Source of the DNA: Psychrobacter sp. Pi2-52
GTDB taxonomy: Bacteria; Pseudomonadota; Gammaproteobacteria; Pseudomonadales; Moraxellaceae
DNA length: 64,000 bases
Assembly (NCBI RefSeq): GCF_904846705.1
Contig: NZ_CAJHBS010000003.1
Location: 124,001-188,000 of the forward strand
Direction of reading: 5' to 3'
This document shows positions 53,480 to 63,847 of the stretch, piece after piece (within the stretch, counting starts at the first letter, position 1; every line of letters begins with the position of its first letter). The notes beneath the pieces are model-generated. The model ran no database searches. It saw only the letters and a program-made list of their open reading frames with translations, and was not told where the DNA came from. The position numbers were made by a program, and so were the translations under genes.

Positions 53480-55237
53480 ATGTCTTGTCATTTATCTCGT
53501 CGCTTGACTCCTGTACATCGCGCGGTATCGATGGCATTACTTTATTCTGTAGGTTTGGCCGCTATTATTCCAAGCGCACAAGCGGCAACTATCGGTAAGA
53601 CAGTGGTTAGCTCAGCTCAGCATGAACCGTTGAGCGCAAGTATCGTGGTCACCGACATACGAGCGGCTGATTTTTCAGCGAGCTTGGCCAATCCAGTTAT
53701 CTATCAGCAGATGGGATTAACGCCGACCGATTCAATGCAAGTGCGCTTTCAAGCAACTTCAGCGACCAGTGGTCAGGTATTAATCAGCACATCGCAGCCT
53801 GTGTCCAAGCCCTTTGCTGATTTGGTGTTATCGATCAATGATAATGGGCAGCAAAATGTCGTACCAAAAACATTATTAATGCCGTTAAGCGATAGTCTAC
53901 CGATTAATAAGACTCCAGAAAACATTGTCAAAGGTACAAAAAAACCTAATTTACCTAGTGTTTCTGCAAGCACAGTTAAACCGTTAACCGTAAGAAAAGG
54001 TGCACCGCCGCCGCTAATATCAGTATCTAACGCTGCTGCAAATAAACCAGCTCTAGCAAACATAGCAACAGTTGACTCTTCTATTTCTAGATCAGTGTCT
54101 AACATACAAGCTCCGACAGTGACAGCTACTTCGCAGACTAGCAACCTTACTTACGCGCCTAGTCGTCTTGATAATGGGCTCTTAAATAGCGACTCTGATA
54201 TAAAAAATGCTAGCAGTAATGCAAAGAAAACTGATAACGGCCTTAGTTCAGCGAACCGTTTAGATAGCAGTTTCTTAAATGCAAATAACAACACTGAAAC
54301 TACGAAAGCTGTCATCAATGACAGCGATAAGGCAAGTATTAAAAATACTCTAATCTTAGATAAAGTATTGATTGATAAACCACTCGATACTCTAAATATT
54401 CAAGTCACACGGCAGATACAGCCGAGTCGTAAAAAAACAGATGCTGACACATCACCCGTATCTACTCCGACTACTAGCATCATCGCAAGCAATACTGAGA
54501 AAAATGATACTAGCGTCTTGGCGGCTTCTATTGACAATACAACGTCGAGAACTCCTAACAGCGCTACCAATAATGTACCTTCAAATGATAGAGCAACAGA
54601 TAGCTCGACAATCAATCAATACCAAGTACAACGTAACGATAGCCTATGGATTATTGCTCAGCAGATCGCGCAAGAAAACAATCTAGATACTTCCATCGTG
54701 ATGAAGCAAATTCAATCACAAAACCCTGATGCTTTTATCAATAAAGACGCAGATCAATTAAAAGCAGATGCTAAGCTTATTTTGCCTAGTTATGATGTTA
54801 TACCATCACAGAAAAATCTAGAAGCGGCCATCGATGCACAAAGACAGTATATTCGCAGAGCAAATACAGCGGCGGTGCAAAAAACAGCTCAAAGACCTTT
54901 TAAAAAACCTTCTATAAGTACGCAAGCGGCCAAACGCCCTGAAAAAGCCACGACAACTAAAACACAAACCTTATCAAAAGCACAATTTTCTGTGCTTGCG
55001 CCCGGGCGAGATGGCAATGCAGATGGCACTCAAGCAAAAGCGGCATCAAACACAGGGAATGGTTTGAGTACAGATATATTAGCGACACTCAAAGCATCGC
55101 GGCAACAAGCAGCATCACAGGCCCAACGTTTATCAAGTACCAGTAGCACTCTTAGTAGTTATACTAAAAAAATTCAATTACAAAACCAAAAATTGGCTGA
55201 GCTGCAGGCTCGTCTCGAAAAATTACGCAATCAATAA
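53480..55237 (+). CDS. FimV N-terminal half (LysM, periplasmic)
   Basis: 585 residues. It has a signal peptide (SMALLYSVGLAAIIPSAQA) followed by the FimV N-terminal domain (ATIGKTVVSSAQHEPLSASIVVTDI, about 36-140). A Ser/Asn/Thr-rich linker reaches about 375, then a LysM domain (YQVQRNDSLWIIAQQIAQENN, about 380-435), then a C-terminal coiled coil (SYTKKIQLQNQKLAELQARLEKL). FimV anchors in peptidoglycan and organises polar type IV pili and T2SS. The transmembrane and TPR part is in the next gene in the same frame. Confidence 0.88.
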   Translation: MSCHLSRRLTPVHRAVSMALLYSVGLAAIIPSAQAATIGKTVVSSAQHEPLSASIVVTDIRAADFSASLANPVIYQQMGLTPTDSMQVRFQATSATSGQVLISTSQPVSKPFADLVLSINDNGQQNVVPKTLLMPLSDSLPINKTPENIVKGTKKPNLPSVSASTVKPLTVRKGAPPPLISVSNAAANKPALANIATVDSSISRSVSNIQAPTVTATSQTSNLTYAPSRLDNGLLNSDSDIKNASSNAKKTDNGLSSANRLDSSFLNANNNTETTKAVINDSDKASIKNTLILDKVLIDKPLDTLNIQVTRQIQPSRKKTDADTSPVSTPTTSIIASNTEKNDTSVLAASIDNTTSRTPNSATNNVPSNDRATDSSTINQYQVQRNDSLWIIAQQIAQENNLDTSIVMKQIQSQNPDAFINKDADQLKADAKLILPSYDVIPSQKNLEAAIDAQRQYIRRANTAAVQKTAQRPFKKPSISTQAAKRPEKATTTKTQTLSKAQFSVLAPGRDGNADGTQAKAASNTGNGLSTDILATLKASRQQAASQAQRLSSTSSTLSSYTKKIQLQNQKLAELQARLEKLRNQ

Positions 55238-55288
55238 TTGCCTAACTGATTCATACATTAGATTGTGATCACAGGCGTAGGAATAACT

Positions 55289-56944
55289 ATGGACAATATG
55301 CTATATATCATCGCCGGATTGGCGCTTATTCTGTTAGTGGCTGCTTTATTCTTGCGCAAAAATAAGGCGCAGAAATCGTCATCACCTTCGCCTATTAATG
55401 CAAGAAAAGATACGCCTACTCCATCACCAAAAGTAGATTATGGTACTCCTACCCACACTAATATCAGCAATAGCCATAAATTTGACCATATCACTATTGC
55501 TCAGCGTTTTATGGATCAGCAGCGCTATGACAAGGCGATCGAAACCATTAAACGTGGTCTAAGTGAAAAACCTCATAACAGTGCATTGTCTCTTAAACTA
55601 CTCAGCATATACGCGACGATAAATCAGCCAGAAGATTTTAATAATATTTATGAGTCTATAAGAAATCATAACGACAGTCAGACTATCGCTCAAGCAGACG
55701 AGATAAGAAATCTATCGTTTGATGAATTAGAACCTGCCGCTGCGCAAACACTGGCAACGGACAATGCCAAAGATGATTTTGACGCTATCGACTTCGATTT
55801 GCCTATTAGTCAGAATGATAGTACTAATACAGTAGATCACCAGTCAATTGAAGAAAGTAATAACGATACTGCAATAAATGAACCTATCGACAGCTTAGAG
55901 TTATCAGACAAAGTCGATAATGTTAGTTCTATTACCGAAAATCCGAATGATAGCTTTGATCTGACTCTCAGCGATTTAGAGAACGATTTCGCTGCGCCTA
56001 ATATGACAAGTGAAACGCCTGTCATACCGTTAGACAATGTAGATAACGACGTTTTAGAGAGCTCTGCTAACGATAATGTTAGTAATAACGAAGATAACGA
56101 TCTTAGTGACTTTGAGTTTGATTCATTTGATGATACTTCGAATGAATCATCTATAGACACTAACCTCTCACATGATGACCATGAGAAAGCAGTACCAGAA
56201 GAAGATTTTATCTTAGATTTCGATGATTTAGCAGCCGATACAGACAAAGACAACGTCGTCACTAATGACATATCTATGAATTCAGAACCACACTCTATTG
56301 ATACTATTCAAAACAGTGAAGATGACTTTACTTTATCTTTGGGCAGTCTAGATACATCAGATGACATCGATAATGTTTCTAATGATGACCTATCTACGAC
56401 TGAAAACGACAATGATTTCGACAATTTTATTCTGGAAAATGCTGATTTTGGAAACAATACTCCTGAGAGCATGACCCTTGAAGAAGGCAACTTTGCAAAT
56501 ATTAATCTCGAGGAACCATTACTCAATGATGATATCGAGGTTAAGGATGTTAGCGTTGTTGAAGAATCGAATATCGCACCTGCTGCACCATTGAGATTTG
56601 ACGACAATACACTGATAGACGATGATTTTAATATTGACGATGCTGATTCTCTATTTGACACTCCGTCGACCACTACCCCAGTCTCTACAGCTGCACCAGT
56701 TGAGAGTGACACTCCTATTACGCCTCAAGAGACTGAGTCAGCAGAAGATTTCTCATCACGTTTCGCAGCAGATTTTGATTTCGTAAAGTCATTAGACAGT
56801 AATCAAGTGACGTTAGACTTGGCAGATCAATATCTGCAACTGGGTGAATATGACAGTGCAAAGCGTCTACTCAATGAGGTGATAGCTCAAGGTAATAGTG
56901 AACAGAAACAGCAAGCACAGTTACTACTTGAACGTACTGCGTAG
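55289..56944 (+). CDS. FimV C-terminal half (membrane helix and TPR)
   Basis: 551 residues from the ATG at 55289 with AGGAA upstream; a GTG at 55265 would add eight. It begins with a membrane helix (MLYIIAGLALILLVAALFLRKNK), then TPR-like helices (RFMDQQRYDKAIETIKRGL...LLSIYATIN, about 70-130). A long Asp/Asn/Ser-rich acidic linker fills about 150-480. The FimV C-terminal TPR domain (LDLADQYLQLGEYDSAKRLLNEVIAQG) is at the end. It lies 51 bp after the LysM half in the same frame; three stop codons separate the two. Together they make a full-length FimV. Confidence 0.88.
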   Translation: MDNMLYIIAGLALILLVAALFLRKNKAQKSSSPSPINARKDTPTPSPKVDYGTPTHTNISNSHKFDHITIAQRFMDQQRYDKAIETIKRGLSEKPHNSALSLKLLSIYATINQPEDFNNIYESIRNHNDSQTIAQADEIRNLSFDELEPAAAQTLATDNAKDDFDAIDFDLPISQNDSTNTVDHQSIEESNNDTAINEPIDSLELSDKVDNVSSITENPNDSFDLTLSDLENDFAAPNMTSETPVIPLDNVDNDVLESSANDNVSNNEDNDLSDFEFDSFDDTSNESSIDTNLSHDDHEKAVPEEDFILDFDDLAADTDKDNVVTNDISMNSEPHSIDTIQNSEDDFTLSLGSLDTSDDIDNVSNDDLSTTENDNDFDNFILENADFGNNTPESMTLEEGNFANINLEEPLLNDDIEVKDVSVVEESNIAPAAPLRFDDNTLIDDDFNIDDADSLFDTPSTTTPVSTAAPVESDTPITPQETESAEDFSSRFAADFDFVKSLDSNQVTLDLADQYLQLGEYDSAKRLLNEVIAQGNSEQKQQAQLLLERTA

Positions 56945-56962
56945 TTAATAGTCTAGTCTCTT

Positions 56963-57007
56963 ATCAGCAAGTACTTCCTAATCACGGGATGCTTGCTGAT
57001 TTTTTTG
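56963..57007 (+). terminator. Intrinsic terminator of the fimV genes
   Basis: ATCAGCAAG / CTTGCTGAT stem with a 20-nt loop that may pair internally, ending in a T-run, 19 bp after the stop. Confidence 0.8.
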
Positions 57008-57106
57008 CATTTAACTCTAATACTATCTATTATTGAACCCTTTAGCCATCGTTGCTCCATCCTCTAGCACCTCTTTTCTTCCATACTTGTTTACTGTGTT
57101 GATACT

Positions 57107-58207
57107 ATGCCATCTTCTGTTATGCTCAAAAATCTATCCGATCCTATTCAACTGATTTATGCTGGTGGTACCTTTGGTAGCTACGGCAGACCTTTAGCGC
57201 CATTATCAGCAGAAGTGTTTTTGCCTACTCTACAGAATCTTTTGTCTGCACAAGACAGTACGAATAACTTACCGACAGTCTCATGGTTAGAAAACACCCT
57301 GATCAAAGACAGCAGCCAACTTACTCCTAGCGACTTTACCCATTTCTATCAACTACTACTGAATGCTTATACCAAAGGTGATAGAAGGTTTTTACTCATC
57401 ACTGGCACGGATACGTTGAGTTACTTAGGCGCATTTTTAGCAGAAGCGTTTGCAGGTAGTGATATTTGTATTGTTCTGACCGCAAGTATGCGTCCATTAT
57501 TAGACAGTGAGATATTGCATTCCTATAACGTCGACGAACATAGCGATGCTTGGGGCAATCTAAACGACTCGTTAAAACTAGCCGCTGCTGGTGAATCAGG
57601 CGTGAAGGTTAGTTTTGGCGGGGAAGCATGGCCTGCTCAAACGGTACAAAAAATTCACAGCCATGATCTGATGGCATTTACTGGTCATTTTCGCGCCGCT
57701 TATCCAGCCAATAGCTATATAAAAAACCTACCTGACACGCGTAGGCAACATTGGCTTGATGATCAACAAGACTTGCTATCCAGTATTCAAACACGCGCTG
57801 AAAACGCGAGTGTTCATGCGCTGTATTGCCTACCTAACGATGTTTCAATAATAAACGACCAGCTACAAGCTTTATTGTCGCAGCCACCATGTGGCATTAT
57901 TCTATTAGGGTTTGGCGCCGGTAACATCCCTTATTCAGCTGTACTAGTAGAGACACTGACCCTTGCACATGAGCGTGGACATATGGTGATATCAGCCAGT
58001 CAATGCCCGTTTGGCGGCGTCAGCGATAGTTATGCGGCAGGTAGTTGGCAGTACGCGCATCATGTCATTGCTGGTGGACGTTTGACCATACCTGCTATTT
58101 ATGCCCGGTTACTATGGTTGCTACTTCGCTATGATAGTCCTGCCAGACGCAGACAGCGTTGGTTGAATAATGTCAATCAAACTGGTACTAGCATCAAAAA
58201 GCGATAA
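57107..58207 (+). CDS. Asparaginase family protein
   Basis: 366 residues of the bacterial asparaginase/glutaminase family. The first catalytic-Thr motif is LIYAGGTFGSYG (Thr about 22), and ITGTDTLSYLGAFLAEAF carries the second Thr-Asp pair. The remainder follows the AnsA type (SMRPLLDSEIL in place of the usual AMRP; GSGQTPS-type motifs absent). It is presumably cytosolic, since there is no signal peptide. It would hydrolyse L-asparagine to aspartate. The start at 57107 has no good ribosome site; the ATG at 57122 (MLKN) is an alternative. Confidence 0.85.
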   Translation: MPSSVMLKNLSDPIQLIYAGGTFGSYGRPLAPLSAEVFLPTLQNLLSAQDSTNNLPTVSWLENTLIKDSSQLTPSDFTHFYQLLLNAYTKGDRRFLLITGTDTLSYLGAFLAEAFAGSDICIVLTASMRPLLDSEILHSYNVDEHSDAWGNLNDSLKLAAAGESGVKVSFGGEAWPAQTVQKIHSHDLMAFTGHFRAAYPANSYIKNLPDTRRQHWLDDQQDLLSSIQTRAENASVHALYCLPNDVSIINDQLQALLSQPPCGIILLGFGAGNIPYSAVLVETLTLAHERGHMVISASQCPFGGVSDSYAAGSWQYAHHVIAGGRLTIPAIYARLLWLLLRYDSPARRRQRWLNNVNQTGTSIKKR

Positions 58208-58250
58208 GCGGCTTTTAATTAATCCCCATTTTATAAGTTTAGAAACCCTA

Positions 58251-59084
58251 ATGTCTGAGACTGAAATTATCGAAACTGAACCAACCTACACTTTAGCGAT
58301 TGCTATTGAGTTCTTAGGAACTCATTATCATGGCTGGCAACGGCAACGAGAGGTTTTGGGTGTACAAGAAGCCTTAGAGACAGCTATCGGCAAAGTTGCC
58401 AATGAGCCTGTAGAGGTCATCGCAGCTGGGCGTACTGATGCTAGCGTCCATGCAAGCAATATGATTGCCCATTTTACGACTCATGCGTATCGCCCAACTC
58501 ATAACTGGTTACGCGGTGTAAATAGCCTACTTCCCGATGATATTGCTCTACGCTGGATACAACCCATGCCAGCTGACTTTCATGCGCGTTTTGGTGCTAT
58601 TGCTCGTCGCTATCGTTATATTACGCTCAACCAAGCACAGCGCCCCGCCATACTAAATCATCAAGTAACTCATATCTATGAGCCGCTTGATTTGAAAGCC
58701 ATGCAGCAAGCAGCAGCTGATATCGTCGGTACACACGATTTTAGCAGTTATCGTGCTGCGGCCTGTCAATCTAATCAGCCAGTGCGCACGATTAGCCATG
58801 CTAACCTTTTTGCTCATGGTCAATTTATCGTTTTTGATATACAAGCAGATGGGTTTTTACATCATATGGTTCGCAATTTGATGGGCACATTGTATGCCAT
58901 TGGTAGACACGAGCTAGAGCCAGCAGATTTCTTAAATATTCTACATAAAAAAGATCGAACGATTGCACCGCCCACCGCTTCAGGTGATGGATTGTATTTT
59001 ATCAATGCCTATTATCCTGAACGTTTTCAAAGCTTATTACCAGATGCACCATTAACGCCTGTCTGGTTAAATCTACCTGATTAA
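58251..59084 (+). CDS. truA: tRNA pseudouridine(38-40) synthase
   Basis: 277 residues from the ATG at 58251 (MSETEIIE). An upstream ATG at 58170 would overlap the asparaginase gene and add residues with no homology. The catalytic Asp is in AAGRTDASVHA (Asp 63); GWQRQ at the start, RRYRYI, GTHDFSSYRAA and MVRNLMGTLYAIG are further family motifs. TruA modifies positions 38-40 of the anticodon arm. It follows the asparaginase gene by 43 bp. Confidence 0.95.
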   Translation: MSETEIIETEPTYTLAIAIEFLGTHYHGWQRQREVLGVQEALETAIGKVANEPVEVIAAGRTDASVHASNMIAHFTTHAYRPTHNWLRGVNSLLPDDIALRWIQPMPADFHARFGAIARRYRYITLNQAQRPAILNHQVTHIYEPLDLKAMQQAAADIVGTHDFSSYRAAACQSNQPVRTISHANLFAHGQFIVFDIQADGFLHHMVRNLMGTLYAIGRHELEPADFLNILHKKDRTIAPPTASGDGLYFINAYYPERFQSLLPDAPLTPVWLNLPD

Positions 59085-59143
59085 ATCAATATCATTTGGC
59101 ATACATATCACTTACATGCTGTCAAGTCAAAAGCAGGTTCGTA

Positions 59144-59172
59144 TTGCTTTAATCCGCTAACTTACGTATAAT
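59144..59172 (+). promoter_or_regulatory. Promoter of infA
   Basis: TTGCTT (59144-59149), 17-bp spacer, TATAAT (59167-59172). It gives a leader of about 27 nt to the infA ATG. Confidence 0.8.
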
Positions 59173-59205
59173 ATGGGCTTATTTTTTAATTGATTGATAC
59201 AAATT

Positions 59206-59427
59206 ATGGCAAAAGACGATATTATTGAATTTGAAGGCGAAGTCATTGATACCCTTCCTAATACTTTGTTCAAAGTTCGTTTAGAAAACGGGCACGAAAT
59301 CATCGCGCATATCTCTGGTAAGATGCGTAAGCATTATATTCGTATCTTGACAGGTGATAAGGTTAAAGTTGAAATGACACCTTATGACTTATCTAAAGGC
59401 CGTATTACCTACCGTGGTAAAAACTAA
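59206..59427 (+). CDS. infA: Translation initiation factor IF-1
   Basis: 73 residues, from the ATG giving [19 protein letters not shown], which is the normal IF-1 start; an ATG four codons earlier is in frame but not conserved. It is a single OB-fold domain (IEFEGEV to RITYRGKN). It binds the ribosomal A site during initiation. It is a single gene with its own promoter and terminator. Confidence 0.98.
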   Translation: MAKDDIIEFEGEVIDTLPNTLFKVRLENGHEIIAHISGKMRKHYIRILTGDKVKVEMTPYDLSKGRITYRGKN

Positions 59428-59622
59428 ATACTGACTGACCAATATGGTTATGAAAGTATTAGCATTGGTAAAATACAGTCAATAACTGAATAGCTACGTT
59501 ATCGCTGATAGCTGATATGACGCTTGGGTAGTGAAACTGATAATAATAATGAAAATGCTAATCTGCTCATTATTGCCTATCAATATTTTAGTTATTTAGT
59601 ATTGACTGTTTCTAATTACCAC

Positions 59623-59656
59623 AAAAAATACCGCTAGATTTTAGCGGTATTTTTTT
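59623..59656. terminator. Bidirectional terminator between infA and ldt
   Basis: 14-bp stem AAAAAATACCGCTA / TAGCGGTATTTTTT with a 5-nt loop. It ends infA on the plus strand and the L,D-transpeptidase gene on the minus strand. Confidence 0.93.
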
Positions 59657-59687
59657 GTCCGTTTTTTATGACTTAAAACTATCGCAT

Positions 59688-60809
59688 TTAACTAAATTCG
59701 ACAGTTGCGCCGTTTTTTATAACTCCGAGCAAACTAAGCGCATCCCAATTGGTCAAACGCACACAACCTGCTGATGCCTGACGACTGATACGAGCAGGAT
59801 CTGGCGATCCGTGAATGCCATAAGTTGGTTTGCTAAGTCCGATCCATACTGAGCCTACTGGATTGTTAGGACCTGGTGGAATGATAGACTTGCTACCGTC
59901 ATTGGCCGTGTAAGTATAGTTGGGCTCGTGCACCTTTACCTTGACAGTATGCGTACCTGTTGGTGATGGTGTCGCTGTACTACCCACTGTCGTCGGATAG
60001 CTAGCAATCAAGTTATTGTTCTCATCATATGCGTAGAGTGTTTCAGTGGCTTTATCAGCGACAACGCGATGCACAGGCTTGGTATTAGGATTACCAGGGT
60101 TATATACCGTGATAATTTCACCTGCAGTAAAACTGGTATCAGGATTAAGCGATTTTAAATATTTTTCACTAATATGAAACTTCTCTGCCAACGCCTCAGT
60201 AAGACTTTCGTAGTACATTCCCTCAAGCTTGGATTTGGCAACAGAATCAGCAGGTATGGTTGTGGTTTTGACATTCACGTCTGCTTCAGTGAGCTGATAA
60301 CTGACTAGTACTGGTTGAGTCGTGAGCTTCTCATTCTTGGTCAGCGCTTGCCACGTTTCAGCATTTAGCGTATCGGTTATATCTAAACCATTTGCTCTTT
60401 GAAACGCCTGCATGGCTTTGCGAGTATTCTTGCCCCAGTACCCATCAACAGGCCCTACTCCGTTATGATGCCAGTTTAATAGAGCCTGCAGCTTTGTTCC
60501 TATATTACGATCAATATCTGCATCTGCCGTCCAAGTGACATTGTTTATCTTTTTTGCATTGTCAGATAGGTTCTCAGTTGTGTATTTAATCGTAGGCAAT
60601 AGCTTATTCAATGAAGTCGCAGCTTTACTATCTCCTGTTAACTTTTGACTTACGCCATTAGTCACTGGACTCACTTCAGCCGGAGACTTGATGCTATTAC
60701 TTGCGTTCACACTATCCGTCGTTCCTGCTGCGATGCTTTGTCCCATGAGTAATAAGCTAGAGAGACTAACCACTTTCAATGCCTTACTGATTTTTGTTAG
60801 TTGATACAT
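59688..60809 (-). CDS. L,D-transpeptidase with peptidoglycan-binding domain
   Basis: 373 residues. It has a signal peptide (KVVSLSSLLLMGQSIAA), a peptidoglycan-binding domain (LLNWHHNGVGPVDGYWGKNTRKAMQAFQRANGLD, about 88-135), a LysM-like segment (ALAEKFHISEKYLKSLNPDTSFTAGEIITVYNPG) and the YkuD catalytic domain, with YGIHGSPDPARISRQASAGCVRLTNWD (catalytic Cys about 349). It would cross-link peptidoglycan 3-3 or attach lipoproteins in the periplasm. It is single and minus-strand. Confidence 0.93.
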   Translation of the reverse strand: MYQLTKISKALKVVSLSSLLLMGQSIAAGTTDSVNASNSIKSPAEVSPVTNGVSQKLTGDSKAATSLNKLLPTIKYTTENLSDNAKKINNVTWTADADIDRNIGTKLQALLNWHHNGVGPVDGYWGKNTRKAMQAFQRANGLDITDTLNAETWQALTKNEKLTTQPVLVSYQLTEADVNVKTTTIPADSVAKSKLEGMYYESLTEALAEKFHISEKYLKSLNPDTSFTAGEIITVYNPGNPNTKPVHRVVADKATETLYAYDENNNLIASYPTTVGSTATPSPTGTHTVKVKVHEPNYTYTANDGSKSIIPPGPNNPVGSVWIGLSKPTYGIHGSPDPARISRQASAGCVRLTNWDALSLLGVIKNGATVEFS

Positions 60810-61074
60810 ATAACACTCCTCATTTAAAGAATTCTATTATTATTTTCAATTTTCAAATACTACAGTTTTTTAGATTTTAGAACTTGCCTTTGGCATCTAG
60901 ATTTTGGATATTTTACTTTTGCTAAAAGCGAAATATTTTAGCTCCTTTATAAGCTACTAATATTGTCATATTACCTTGTGAGCATATAACAGCTTTGTGT
61001 TAAAAGGAGCTTTGTTGTACAGCGTCTCTGTTAATAAGGCGCTTATAAATAAGCTTTGCTAACAGATAAACGAT

Positions 61075-61108
61075 AAAAAACCCATAAGCCATTTAGGAGC
61101 TTATGGGT
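61075..61108 (-). terminator. Terminator of the leu operon
   Basis: On the minus strand ACCCATAAGC pairs with GCTTATGGGT around a 9-nt loop, then six T follow, 65 bp after the leuB stop. The remaining gap to the ldt gene (60810-61173) holds nothing else I could name. Confidence 0.85.
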
Positions 61109-61173
61109 ATATAACACGCAAAATGAGACTGTAGAAAATGCTATATAGGAATAGCCTTTAAACGCAAATTAAC

Positions 61174-62277
61174 TTATATCAGTTTGGCCAAGACCGCCTG
61201 ACCCATTTCCTTACAGCCTACCTGCTTAAGTCCAGCTTCGCTGCTATCTAAAATATCTAGCGTACGTAGACCATCATCAAGCACATCACTGACTGCTTGC
61301 TCAATTGCTTGTGCCGCTTCTTCTTGCTTAAAGGTATAACGCAGCATCATAGCAACAGATAAGATAGTCGCTAACGGGTTGGCTTTATCTTGTCCTGCGA
61401 TGTCAGGCGCTGAACCATGACACGGCTCGTACATACCCTTACCTGACTCATCTAAACTCGCTGATGGCAACATACCGATAGAGCCTGTCAACATCGCAGC
61501 TTCATCAGATAGGATATCGCCAAACATATTACCTGTCACCATAACATCGAACTGCTTAGGATCTTTAATCAACTGCATGCAAGCGTTGTCAGCATACATA
61601 TGTGATAACGCCACATCGCTATAGTCAGCCTGCTGCATCTCGATCATCGTCTGTTTCCACAGCTCGGTGACTTCTAATACATTGGCTTTATCAACTGAAC
61701 ATACCTTAGCTGCTGTACCTGCTGCTTGCGCACGCGTTTTTGCCAATTCAAAGGCAACTTTACCAATACGCTGAATCTCACTTGTGCTATACACCATCGT
61801 GTTATAGCCCTGCTGCTCACCGTTTTCTAGTGTACGAATACCACGAGGCTCGCCAAAATAGATACCGCCTGTCAGCTCACGAACGATCAATAGATCTAAG
61901 CCTGAGATAATTTCAGGTTTAATACTTGAGGCATTAGCCAACTGTGGATAGAGCTTGGCTACGCGTAGATTAGCAAATAAACCAAGCTCACCGCGTATCT
62001 TAAGTAGACCGCGCTCAGGGCGTTTACTACGCTCGATCGCATCCCATTTAGGACCACCAACTGCACCTAGCAATACGGCATCTGCGGCGCGAGCACGAGC
62101 CAATGTCTCATCTGGTAAAGGTTCACCAGTTGCATCAATAGCTACACCGCCAATCAATCCAGACTCAAGCGTTAAATCAAGTGAAAACTTATCATTGACA
62201 GCCTTAAGCACGTCAATGGCTTGGGTCATGATTTCAGGGCCAATACCATCACCCGCTAATGTTAAAATCGTTGCCAT
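61174..62277 (-). CDS. leuB: 3-isopropylmalate dehydrogenase
   Basis: 367 residues. It oxidatively decarboxylates 3-isopropylmalate with NAD+ to 2-ketoisocaproate in leucine synthesis. Motifs: [11 protein letters not shown] at the start, GAVGGPKWD (about 76-84), [16 protein letters not shown] (about 140-155), [21 protein letters not shown] and the nucleotide/metal motif [27 protein letters not shown]. The metal ligand Asp residues are in these blocks. It is third in a minus-strand set with leuD upstream. Confidence 0.97.
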   Translation of the reverse strand: MATILTLAGDGIGPEIMTQAIDVLKAVNDKFSLDLTLESGLIGGVAIDATGEPLPDETLARARAADAVLLGAVGGPKWDAIERSKRPERGLLKIRGELGLFANLRVAKLYPQLANASSIKPEIISGLDLLIVRELTGGIYFGEPRGIRTLENGEQQGYNTMVYSTSEIQRIGKVAFELAKTRAQAAGTAAKVCSVDKANVLEVTELWKQTMIEMQQADYSDVALSHMYADNACMQLIKDPKQFDVMVTGNMFGDILSDEAAMLTGSIGMLPSASLDESGKGMYEPCHGSAPDIAGQDKANPLATILSVAMMLRYTFKQEEAAQAIEQAVSDVLDDGLRTLDILDSSEAGLKQVGCKEMGQAVLAKLI

Positions 62278-62340
62278 ACTGATCCTTTTGGAAATATTTT
62301 TATTGGTTGATTATATTTTCGAGCTTTTTATACTCATATT

Positions 62341-63060
62341 TTATACTGCCATTTTTTTGGCGTTAGGTGCTGATGTTACTGCTTTGGCCATACCAGTCTC
62401 TACAAACTCGCCTTGATGTTCAGCGTCTAGTTGCTTACAGAATCGGCGCTGTACTTGAGTGCCTTGCAATAGCTCAATACATAAGGGCTCAGGTGATGCT
62501 GTGTCTAATAGACTGCCTGATTTTTCGCTGTTCTTCTTTTGATAAGCACGTAACTGATAGGTACCTGCTTCAGTAAAGTCATGAATCATCGCAAAACGCT
62601 CAACATAGCCCATGTTATTTTCTGGATAAAAATTCACATGGACCTCGTGTTTGGCAGGCATGACCCGTGCATAGTAGTTGGTCAATCCTAGCATACTCGA
62701 AGGCGCTAACGGCACAACTTTTATGGCATTTTTATTGACGAGTGGTGTCATATCCATATTCATTGATGTTTTCGCTATACCTTCTTGACGTGGTAAGGTT
62801 GTCATAATCTGAGGATTGATTGGCTCGTGACTGTTGGGCGCAATAATGAGCGTTTTATCTATCTGCACAATTTCGCAATGATATGTACCCACACATGCAA
62901 TATTTACTTCACCAGCGATAGGTTTAATTTTACCTACCCATGCCTCGGCACTCTCTGCTTCATTTATTTTTTGATAGCCCGTCAATAGCTGACAGCCTGA
63001 CAATAATAAGCTTGCAGCAACAATTGTACTTGTCCATAGAGCATAACGTTTTGTATTCAT
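62341..63060 (-). CDS. Lipoprotein between leuD and leuB
   Basis: 239 residues. A lipobox LLLSGC places the lipidated Cys at 23. The body is unassigned; notable patterns are CVGTYHCEIVQIDKTLIIAP and YVERFAMIHDFTEAGTYQLRAYQKK, and several Cys are present. I do not know its role. It is co-oriented with leuD (136 bp gap) and leuB (63 bp gap), so it is probably co-transcribed. Unrelated lipoprotein genes in this position occur in relatives as I recall, but I cannot verify it here. Confidence 0.75.
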   Translation of the reverse strand: MNTKRYALWTSTIVAASLLLSGCQLLTGYQKINEAESAEAWVGKIKPIAGEVNIACVGTYHCEIVQIDKTLIIAPNSHEPINPQIMTTLPRQEGIAKTSMNMDMTPLVNKNAIKVVPLAPSSMLGLTNYYARVMPAKHEVHVNFYPENNMGYVERFAMIHDFTEAGTYQLRAYQKKNSEKSGSLLDTASPEPLCIELLQGTQVQRRFCKQLDAEHQGEFVETGMAKAVTSAPNAKKMAV

Positions 63061-63196
63061 AATGGCGGCTACTATTCAAGAGAGATAATAAAATGTAGTG
63101 AAAAACTATTCTTCATTTTAGACAGTTCACCGCCATAACTCAACGCTGCGTTGCGACTACTCATATTTTATTAGCAGTAGATTATAGAATGACCTT

Positions 63197-63847
63197 CTAC
63201 GCTCGTACGTCGTTAAATATCCACGGTGTTTTTTGCATCATTTGTTGCTCATAATCTTTGATAGCATCACTTTGCTGCAAGGTTAGACCAATATCATCCA
63301 GTCCGTTTAATAGGCAATGTTTGCGAAAAGCATCTACTTCAAAGGCATACTCTTCACCTGTTGGTGTGATAACGACCTGACGTTCAAGATCCGCGGTCAA
63401 CTCATAGCCTTCGTTTTCAAAAGTCGCCTTCATTAACGTATCTACAATCGCTTCATCCAACACAATCGGCAACATGCCATTTTTGAAACAGTTATTGTAA
63501 AATATATCTGCAAAACTAGGCGCAATTACCGTACGGAAACCATACTCTGATAACGCCCAAGGCGCATGCTCACGACTAGAGCCACAACCAAAGTTTCTAC
63601 GTGCTAGTAAGATAGTAGCACCTTGATAACGCGGTTTATTCAATACAAAGTCTGGATTGATAACTCGTGTGCTGTTGTCTTGACCAGGATAGCCTTCATC
63701 AAGATAGCGCCAATCGTCAAATAGATTCACGCCAAAACCTGTACGTTTAATAGACTTTAAAAACTGTTTTGCGATAATTTGGTCGGTATCGACGTTTGCG
63801 CGATCTAACGGGCAAACGATACCTGTTTGGGTGTTATAAGCTTGCAT
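63197..63847 (-). CDS. leuD: 3-isopropylmalate dehydratase small subunit
   Basis: 216 residues from the ATG giving [31 protein letters not shown], the canonical LeuD start; five residues further upstream are unsupported. Motifs: [14 protein letters not shown] (about 79-92), [21 protein letters not shown]. With LeuC it isomerises 2- to 3-isopropylmalate. leuC should lie upstream, but the 150 bp to the window edge shows no coding sequence. Confidence 0.97.
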   Translation of the reverse strand: MQAYNTQTGIVCPLDRANVDTDQIIAKQFLKSIKRTGFGVNLFDDWRYLDEGYPGQDNSTRVINPDFVLNKPRYQGATILLARRNFGCGSSREHAPWALSEYGFRTVIAPSFADIFYNNCFKNGMLPIVLDEAIVDTLMKATFENEGYELTADLERQVVITPTGEEYAFEVDAFRKHCLLNGLDDIGLTLQQSDAIKDYEQQMMQKTPWIFNDVRA

